Assembly: GCF_900177545.1 (NCBI RefSeq)
Contig: NZ_FXBQ01000001.1
Location: 1,072,122 to 1,136,121 of the forward strand
DNA from: Maritimibacter sp. HL-12
GTDB taxonomy: Bacteria > Pseudomonadota > Alphaproteobacteria > Rhodobacterales > Rhodobacteraceae
Reading direction: 5' to 3'
DNA: 64,000 nt
Shown here: positions 58,984-64,000 of the stretch, piece after piece
Layout: every line of letters begins with the position of its first letter
Numbering within the stretch: position 1 is the stretch's first letter
Translations under genes and position numbers: made by a program
Notes under the pieces: model-generated
The model's input: only the letters and a program-made list of their open reading frames with translations
What the model was told of the DNA's origin: nothing
The model's database searches: none

Positions 58984-59231
58984 GGGAGAAACCTCCGGGC
59001 AAGTTTGTTTCGATCTGACTGGCGCAAGGGATAGATAGTTGCGCGCATTCGGGCAAGTCGAATCTCGCAATCGCAGCGAGGATTGCGCCGCATTGCGGCG
59101 AGAACAGGGGCAAATCCCGAGAAATCGTGACTTGCTGCAATATTCTCCCTCATTGCATAATCCTTGCGCTTGATCTTGCGAAGACTTTGCCCGAACACCG
59201 CGCGATCCTGCGCCAAACGATGGAGTCTGTC
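58984..59231. promoter_or_regulatory. Divergent control region, mcl1 / dgcN
   Basis: 248 bp packed with TTGC-containing repeats. GCGCAA (59022-59027) and TTGCGC (59039-59044) form a 6-11-6 inverted repeat near mcl1; GCAATC (59067-59072) and GATTGC (59081-59086) another. CTTGCGC (59163-59169) and CTTGCGA (59175-59181) are direct repeats near dgcN. TTTGCAAA-like sites are used by ScfR/RamB-type regulators of short-chain acyl-CoA genes, which makes that family a candidate. Confidence 0.45.
59086..59100. promoter_or_regulatory. Perfect 15-bp palindrome upstream of mcl1
   Basis: CGCCGCA-T-TGCGGCG, symmetrical about one base, about 105-115 bp before the mcl1 start. It contains the GCATTGCGGC decamer that also precedes mcl2 (28971-28980). 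Confidence 0.5.
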
Positions 59232-60236
59232 ATGATCGAAACACCCTATCTCCTGTTCCTCGGCGACGCGCCCGACCAGCTTGCCGCGAAGGTTGCCCAG
59301 GGCATCAAGGACTGGCGTCCGGAAAACGCCGTGGGCCAGTTCCGCATGGACGGCTGCAAGGCCGATCTCGGCCTGACCGACATGACGCTGCAGCAGGCCA
59401 AGGCCGCCGGCGCAAAAACTCTGGTAATCGGCGTCGCGAACCGCGGCGGCGTGATCAGCCAGGCGTGGAAAAAGGTTCTCGTGACGGCGTTGGAAGAGGG
59501 TTTCGATCTCGCCTCCGGCCTGCACAACCTGTTGCGCGACGAGCCCGACCTCGTGGCCGTGGCCGAGGCGACCGGGCGGGCGCTGCATGACGTGCGCGTG
59601 CCGGAAGTGAAATACCCCATCGCCAACGGGGTGAAGCGCTCGGGCAAGCGGTGCCTCGCGGTGGGCACGGATTGTTCGGTCGGCAAGATGTATACCGCGC
59701 TGGCGATGGACCGCGAGATGCAGGCGCGGGGCATGAAGGCCACCTTCCGACCCACCGGCCAGACCGGCATCCTGATCACCGGCGACGGCGTGCCGCTCGA
59801 CGCGGTGGTGGCCGATTTCATGGCCGGGGCGGTGGAATGGCTCACCCCCGACAATGACCCCGACCACTGGGACCTGATCGAGGGGCAAGGCAGCCTGTTC
59901 CACGTCTCCTATTCCGGCGTGACCCTGGCGTTGATCCACGGCGGCCAGCCCGACGCGCTGATCCTCTCGCACGAGCCCACCCGCGCCCATATGCGCGGGC
60001 TGCCCGGCTACAGCCTGCCCGGGTTGGAAGACCTGCGCGACATGGCCCTTGCGCTTGCCCGGGTGGCCAACCCGGCCTGCGAGGTGGTGGCGATCTCGGT
60101 CAACACCCAGGCCATGACTGACGACGAGGCGACGACCTATCTCGCCGATCTCGAAGCCCGCATGGGCCTGCCCGCCACCGACCCTTACCGCTACGGCGCG
60201 GGCAAGCTGGTGGATGCCCTCGCGGCATTGGGCTAG
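59232..60236 (+). CDS. dgcN: D-glutamate N-acetyltransferase DgcN (DUF1611)
   Basis: 334 aa. The start at 59232 has GGAG at 6-bp spacing and gives MIETPYLLFLGDA, the usual N-terminus. The C-terminal half has a P-loop-like segment AVGTDCSVGKMYTALAM and IEGQGSLFH, as in the DUF1611 group. From memory, DgcN acetylates D-glutamate and DgcA, encoded next, racemises N-acetyl-D-glutamate to the L form. The pairing with an enolase-type racemase 71 bp downstream strongly supports this assignment. Confidence 0.85.
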   Translation: MIETPYLLFLGDAPDQLAAKVAQGIKDWRPENAVGQFRMDGCKADLGLTDMTLQQAKAAGAKTLVIGVANRGGVISQAWKKVLVTALEEGFDLASGLHNLLRDEPDLVAVAEATGRALHDVRVPEVKYPIANGVKRSGKRCLAVGTDCSVGKMYTALAMDREMQARGMKATFRPTGQTGILITGDGVPLDAVVADFMAGAVEWLTPDNDPDHWDLIEGQGSLFHVSYSGVTLALIHGGQPDALILSHEPTRAHMRGLPGYSLPGLEDLRDMALALARVANPACEVVAISVNTQAMTDDEATTYLADLEARMGLPATDPYRYGAGKLVDALAALG

Positions 60237-60250
60237 CGTCACTGGCAAGG

Positions 60251-60268
60251 CCGGGGTGCGCGCCCCGG
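60251..60268. repeat. Small hairpin between dgcN and dgcA
   Basis: CCGGGG and CCCCGG with a 6-base loop in the 71-bp gap. No T-run; possibly an mRNA stability element. Confidence 0.4.
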
Positions 60269-60307
60269 ACCGCCGCGAGCAATTTCCAGACCGGGGAAGG
60301 ACTGACC

Positions 60308-61273
60308 ATGCGCCTGACGGTGAATCAAGAGCGGTTTGCGCTGGCGGAGGTGTTCACCATCTCGCGCGGATCGAAATCCGAGGCCGCGGTTCTGACCGTG
60401 CGCGCAGAAGATGCGGGCGCGGCGGGGTGGGGCGAATGCGTGCCCTATGCCCGTTACGACGAGACCCTTGAGAGCGTGCGCGCCGAGATCAAGGCCCTGC
60501 CCGAGCGGTTTTCACGCGCCGAGTTGCAGGGCCTGCTGCCCGCCGGAGCCGCGCGCAACGCGGTCGATTGCGCGTTGTGGGATCTCGAGGCCAAGCAGGC
60601 AGGCAAGCGCGCCTGGGAGCTTGCCGGGTTGCCCGCGCCGGGGCCGGAGATCACCGCCTTCACCCTCAGCCTCGGCACGGCGGAGGAGATGCGCGCCAAG
60701 GCAGCGGCGAACGCCCATCGCCCGCTGCTGAAAATCAAGCTCGGCACGCCCGACGACATGCCCCGGCTCGAAGCGGTGCGCGCAGGCGCGCCGAAATCCC
60801 GCATCATCGTCGATGCCAACGAGGGCTGGACGGCGGAGGCCTATGCCGATCTCGCGCCGCACCTGATCCGCCTCGGGGTGGAACTGGTGGAACAGCCCCT
60901 GCCCGCGGGGGCCGACGACATGCTCGCCGAGATCGCCCGCCCCCTGCCCGTCTGCGCCGACGAAAGCTGCCATGACCGGGCGAGCCTGCCCGCGCTCCGG
61001 GGCAAGTATGACGTGATCAACATCAAGCTCGACAAGACCGGCGGGCTGACCGAGGCGCTTGCCCTGCGCGATGCCGCCCGCGCCGAGGGCTTCCGGGTGA
61101 TGGTCGGCTGCATGGTCGGCTCCTCGCTGGCGATGGCCCCCGCCGTGCTGGTGGCGCAGGGCGCGATGGTGACCGATCTTGACGGCCCGCTGCTGCTGGC
61201 CGAGGATCGCCCCCATGGCCTGCGCTACGACGCCGCCGGGGTGCACCCGCCGGAGGCCGCGCTTTGGGGGTGA
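60308..61273 (+). CDS. dgcA: N-acetyl-D-glutamate racemase DgcA (enolase superfamily)
   Basis: 321 aa muconate-lactonising/dipeptide-epimerase subgroup enzyme. Catalytic Lys pairs and metal ligands are visible: KIKLG, IIVDANEGW (Asp), ELVEQPLP (Glu), CADESCHD (Asp) and INIKLDKTGG (Lys). GGGGAAGGAC precedes the ATG. By sequence alone it would be called an Ala-Glu-type dipeptide epimerase; the dgcN partner makes N-acetyl-D-glutamate racemisation the better call. The GST gene starts 2 bp after its stop. Confidence 0.85.
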   Translation: MRLTVNQERFALAEVFTISRGSKSEAAVLTVRAEDAGAAGWGECVPYARYDETLESVRAEIKALPERFSRAELQGLLPAGAARNAVDCALWDLEAKQAGKRAWELAGLPAPGPEITAFTLSLGTAEEMRAKAAANAHRPLLKIKLGTPDDMPRLEAVRAGAPKSRIIVDANEGWTAEAYADLAPHLIRLGVELVEQPLPAGADDMLAEIARPLPVCADESCHDRASLPALRGKYDVINIKLDKTGGLTEALALRDAARAEGFRVMVGCMVGSSLAMAPAVLVAQGAMVTDLDGPLLLAEDRPHGLRYDAAGVHPPEAALWG

Positions 61274-61275
61274 GG

Positions 61276-61914
61276 ATGAAGCTGATCATCGGCAACAAGA
61301 AGTATTCCTCATGGTCATTCCGGCCATGGATCGCCATGCGGGTGAAGGGCATCGCCTTTGACGAGGAGCTGATCCCGTTCGACGACGACGCGGGCAACCC
61401 GGCGATCAAGGCGGCAACGCCCGCGGGCAAGGTGCCGGTGCTGGTCGACGGCGAACTGGTGGTTTGGGAATCGCTCGCCATTCTCGAATACCTCGCTGAC
61501 CGCTTCCCCGACGCCGGGTTCTGGCCCGAGGAGATCGCTGCCCGCGCCCGGGCACGGTCGATGGCGCACGAAATGCACGGCGGCTTCGGCGCTCTGCGCT
61601 CGGAATGCCCGATGAACATGGCCCGCGAGGTGCGCCCGATCGCGGTATCTGACGGCGTGCGCCGCGACGTGGCGCGGATCGAACAGCTCTGGAGCGAGGC
61701 GCTCGATGCCTCCGGCGGGCCGTTCCTCCTTGGCGACTTCAGCAATGCCGACGCGATGTTCGCCCCGGTGGTGAACCGGCTTGAAATCTACGCGCTCAGC
61801 ACGCATGAAGCGGTGAGCCGATACAGCGCCGCGATGAAGGCGCTGCCTGCCTGGTCCGAATGGGACGCGGCGGGCCGCGCCGAGCCGTGGATCGTGGAAC
61901 AGGACGAAGCCTGA
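61276..61914 (+). CDS. Glutathione S-transferase family protein
   Basis: 212 aa. The N-terminal thioredoxin-like domain starts KLIIGNKKYSSWSFRPW, and PVLVDGELVVWESLAILEYLAD carries the cis-Pro and the glutathione-binding Glu-Ser. An all-helical C-terminal domain follows. The ATG at 61276 lies 2 bp after the dgcA stop. SYSSWS-type GSTs are often maleylacetoacetate isomerase-like or uncharacterised. Its role beside D-glutamate genes is not known. Confidence 0.88.
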   Translation: MKLIIGNKKYSSWSFRPWIAMRVKGIAFDEELIPFDDDAGNPAIKAATPAGKVPVLVDGELVVWESLAILEYLADRFPDAGFWPEEIAARARARSMAHEMHGGFGALRSECPMNMAREVRPIAVSDGVRRDVARIEQLWSEALDASGGPFLLGDFSNADAMFAPVVNRLEIYALSTHEAVSRYSAAMKALPAWSEWDAAGRAEPWIVEQDEA

Positions 61915-61936
61915 GGGCCGCCAGAAGGAGCAAGCC

Positions 61937-62800
61937 GTGAGCCGGATTGTCTATGTGAACGGAGACTACCTGCCCGAGGAAGACGCGAAGATCTCGATCT
62001 TCGACCGTGGCTTCCTGATGGCCGACGGGGTGTACGAGGTCACCAGCGTGCTCGGTGGCAAGCTGATTGACTTCGACGGCCACGCCGCGCGCCTCGCCCG
62101 CTCGCTCGCCGAACTCGACATGGCCCAGCCGATCAGCCACGAAGACCTGCTCGCCGCGCACCGCGAACTGGTGGCGCGCAACGACATCGAGGAGGGTCTG
62201 GTCTATCTCCAGATCACCCGCGGCAATCCCGGCGACCGCGATTTTGCCTTTCCCGACCCCGAAACCACCCCCGGCACCGTGGTGATGTTCACCCAGTCCA
62301 AGCCCGGCCTCGCCGCCAGCCCGGCAGCGAAAACCGGCATCCGTGTGATCTCGATCCCCGATCAGCGCTGGGCGCGGCGCGACATCAAGACGGTGCAACT
62401 GCTCTATCCCTCGATGGGCAAGATGGCAGCACTTGCCGCCCGGGCCGACGATGCGTGGTTCATCGAAGACGGCATGGTGACCGAGGGCACATCGAACAAC
62501 GCCTACATCGTGAAGGGCGGCAAGATCATCACCCGCGAACGCTCGTCCGACATTCTCCACGGCATCACCCGTGCCGCCGTGTTGCGCTACGCCGCCGAGG
62601 CGCAGATGGAGATCGAGGAGCGCAGCTTCACCCTCGCGGAGGCGCAAGCCGCCGACGAGGCCTTCGTCACCTCTGCCACCGCCTTCGTCATGCCGGTGGT
62701 CGAGATCGACGGCGCGAAGGTCGGAACCGGCACCCCCGGGCCGGTCGCCGCGCGGTTGCGCGAGATCTACCTCGAGGAAAGCCTGAAAACCGCAATCTGA
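61937..62800 (+). CDS. dat: D-amino acid aminotransferase
   Basis: 287 aa fold-type IV PLP enzyme. The PLP Lys is in RRDIKTVQLL, EGTSNNAYIV is the conserved phosphate-side loop, and GITRAAVL is typical. Family members exchange the amino group between D-Ala, D-Glu and 2-oxo acids. YLPEEDAKISIFDRGFLMADGVYE is the standard N-terminal region. Following dgcN-dgcA and GST with 22 bp spacing, it would supply or consume D-glutamate. Branched-chain aminotransferase is less likely from length and neighbours. Confidence 0.88.
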   Translation: MSRIVYVNGDYLPEEDAKISIFDRGFLMADGVYEVTSVLGGKLIDFDGHAARLARSLAELDMAQPISHEDLLAAHRELVARNDIEEGLVYLQITRGNPGDRDFAFPDPETTPGTVVMFTQSKPGLAASPAAKTGIRVISIPDQRWARRDIKTVQLLYPSMGKMAALAARADDAWFIEDGMVTEGTSNNAYIVKGGKIITRERSSDILHGITRAAVLRYAAEAQMEIEERSFTLAEAQAADEAFVTSATAFVMPVVEIDGAKVGTGTPGPVAARLREIYLEESLKTAI

Positions 62801-62932
62801 TCCGGGCACCGGCGCTGCGGCGCATTGCCCCGATTGCGCGGTTTGACGCGGGCGCCGGCAATTTCCCCCTTGCCTTGAAGGCTGCTCTCGGGCCTGTCTT
62901 GTCGTGCCGATGTTGCTGACAAGGGGAACAGC

Positions 62933-64000
62933 ATGAGCAAGGGATTGGGCGCGCTCGTCTTTGTCGCCGGTGTGGCCGCACTGGGCTACTGGGGCGCGAA
63001 ATCGCACGCCGTGACGATGGAACAGAAGATCGCCGACGCGGCCGGAGCCGTCATCGCGCAGGCGGTGCACCCGATGGAGGTTGCGGTCAGCGGGCGCGAC
63101 ATCACCCTGACCGGCACCGCCGACACCGAGGCCGAACTCGGCGCACTCGTCACCGGACTCGACGGCATTGGTGGGCGTCGGGTGGTGAACGCCGAAGGCG
63201 TCATGGTTCTGCCGTTGATCGAGCCCTACGAAACCGCGCTCGCCAAGGCCGCCGATGGCAGCATCGCGGCCACCGGCTACGCCCCCACCGCCGCCCTGCG
63301 CGACGCCCTCGCCGCCGACCTGCCCGCGATGGCAGACCTGCCGCTCGGGCATGGCGCGCCCGACGGCTGGGCCACGGCGCTCGGCGCCGGGACCGCCGCG
63401 CTGGCACCGCTCGAAGAAGGCAGCGCCGCGCTCACCGGCCCCACCTTCACCCTTGCAGGCGTTGCCGCCACCCCGTTTGAAGACAGGGATGCGCGGGCCG
63501 CACTGGATCGGCTCGACGGGTTCGACACCGTTGTCGCGATCGAGGTCCTCGACCCCGGCATCGTCGATTTCAACCTCGGCTACGACGCCGGCGAAGGGTT
63601 CCGGCTTGACGGCATCGTGCCGGGATCGCTCGGCAGCGACGGCATCGCCGCCGCGCTCGGAGGCGTCTCGCTCGAAGGTGACGTTGGCACCACATATGCC
63701 GACCTCGACGGGATCGAGCGCGTTCTGGGCGGCCTCGGCACCCGGCTTGGCCTGCTCGAAACCTTCGATCTCGCCGCCAGCAGCGACGGCATCAGCCTTT
63801 CTGCCGCAGCGATGGCCGGGCTCGACGCAGGCACCGTGAGCGCTGCCCTGGCCGAAAGTGTCGGCGAGGAAACCGCGCTGTCGGTCACAGCGGGAGACGC
63901 GCCCGCCGATGGTGCCGAGCGGGTGAACGCCGCCACCGGCCGGGCACAATTCGCACAAGGCGGCATCTGGATGAACGCGCCGGATTTCGAGCCCTCCAAG
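62933..64000 (+). CDS. BON/OmpA-like envelope protein, 3' end cut by window
   Basis: At least 356 codons, open to the window edge. GGGG then ATG at 62933. A short hydrophobic N-terminus (LGALVFVAGVAALGYWG) is a signal anchor. The rest is Ala/Gly/Asp-rich with repeated 60-70-residue units resembling BON domains (MEVAVSGRDITLTGTAD, then LEGDVGTTYADLDGIERVLGGL). In Rhodobacteraceae such proteins often end in an OmpA peptidoglycan-binding domain, which would lie beyond the edge. A long minus-strand frame over the same bases is a shadow. Confidence 0.72.
   Translation, partial: MSKGLGALVFVAGVAALGYWGAKSHAVTMEQKIADAAGAVIAQAVHPMEVAVSGRDITLTGTADTEAELGALVTGLDGIGGRRVVNAEGVMVLPLIEPYETALAKAADGSIAATGYAPTAALRDALAADLPAMADLPLGHGAPDGWATALGAGTAALAPLEEGSAALTGPTFTLAGVAATPFEDRDARAALDRLDGFDTVVAIEVLDPGIVDFNLGYDAGEGFRLDGIVPGSLGSDGIAAALGGVSLEGDVGTTYADLDGIERVLGGLGTRLGLLETFDLAASSDGISLSAAAMAGLDAGTVSAALAESVGEETALSVTAGDAPADGAERVNAATGRAQFAQGGIWMNAPDFEPSK

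Noticed and set aside
61796-63958. 720-aa minus-strand open frame at the right end
   Set aside because: Antisense shadow of the D-amino acid transaminase and the BON-like gene; no recognisable domains.

Overview
The window is GC-rich, gene-dense chromosomal DNA and looks like core genome of an alphaproteobacterium of the Rhodobacteraceae (Roseobacter/Rhodobacter type). The signs are the mdh-sucC-sucD-sucA-odhB-lpd order, an sdhCDAB operon, ccoNOQP-ccoGHIS with FNR boxes, two malyl-CoA lyase family genes (Mcl1-like and Mcl2-like) plus mesaconyl-CoA hydratase of the ethylmalonyl-CoA pathway, a DddP-like M24 protein and an Anbu proteasome cluster. No insertion sequence, phage gene, CRISPR array or rRNA was seen. 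One tRNA-Ala(GGC) is present.

Layout. 0-5 kb: MBL-fold protein, FAD aromatic hydroxylase with a small DUF2783 partner (MhaA/MhaB-like), acetoacetate-CoA ligase. 5-9 kb: katG and a convergent MFS transporter. 9-13 kb: ATP-grasp, alpha-E, transglutaminase and Anbu peptidase in one tight operon, then tRNA-Ala. 13-18 kb: GGR-like oxidoreductase, FYDLN acidic protein, YgjP-like metallopeptidase, GntR regulator, secreted peptidoglycan-binding protein. 18-28 kb (minus): lpdA, odhB, sucA, sucD, sucC, mdh. 28-32 kb: TauE-like exporter, mcl2, NnrU, DUF1737, mch. 32-36.6 kb: sdhC, sdhD, sdhA, a sulfotransferase-like gene, sdhB. 36.6-41.3 kb: YbbP/YbbA ABC system divergent from a TesA-like esterase, then a LuxR-type response regulator with an upstream leader ORF. 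41.3-49.6 kb (minus): ccoS, ccoI, ccoH, ccoG and ccoP, ccoQ, ccoO, ccoN. 49.8-54.3 kb: universal stress protein, MobB-MoeA fusion, mobA, azlCD. 54.3-59 kb (minus): DddP-like protein, accA, glycosyltransferase, mcl1. 59-64 kb: dgcN, dgcA, GST, D-amino acid transaminase, and a BON/OmpA-like envelope protein cut by the window edge.

How the genes work together. The centre of the window encodes the TCA cycle from 2-oxoglutarate to oxaloacetate except fumarase. The sucC and sdhC promoters each carry two GTGATCAC palindromes with centres exactly 21 bp apart. The same palindrome occurs twice at the start of the GntR gene at 15.8 kb, so I infer that this regulator controls both TCA operons and itself. 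Mcl2, Mch and Mcl1 belong to acetyl-CoA assimilation through the ethylmalonyl-CoA pathway, and a GCATTGCGGC element occurs upstream of both mcl genes. FNR boxes lie ahead of ccoN, ccoG and the universal stress protein gene, which fits induction at low oxygen.

The most interesting loci are the Anbu/ATP-grasp/alpha-E/transglutaminase cluster, the GntR operator set, the sulfotransferase-like gene inside the sdh operon, the DddP-like protein that keeps the metal ligands but lacks the reported catalytic Asp, and the D-glutamate module dgcN-dgcA-GST-dat.
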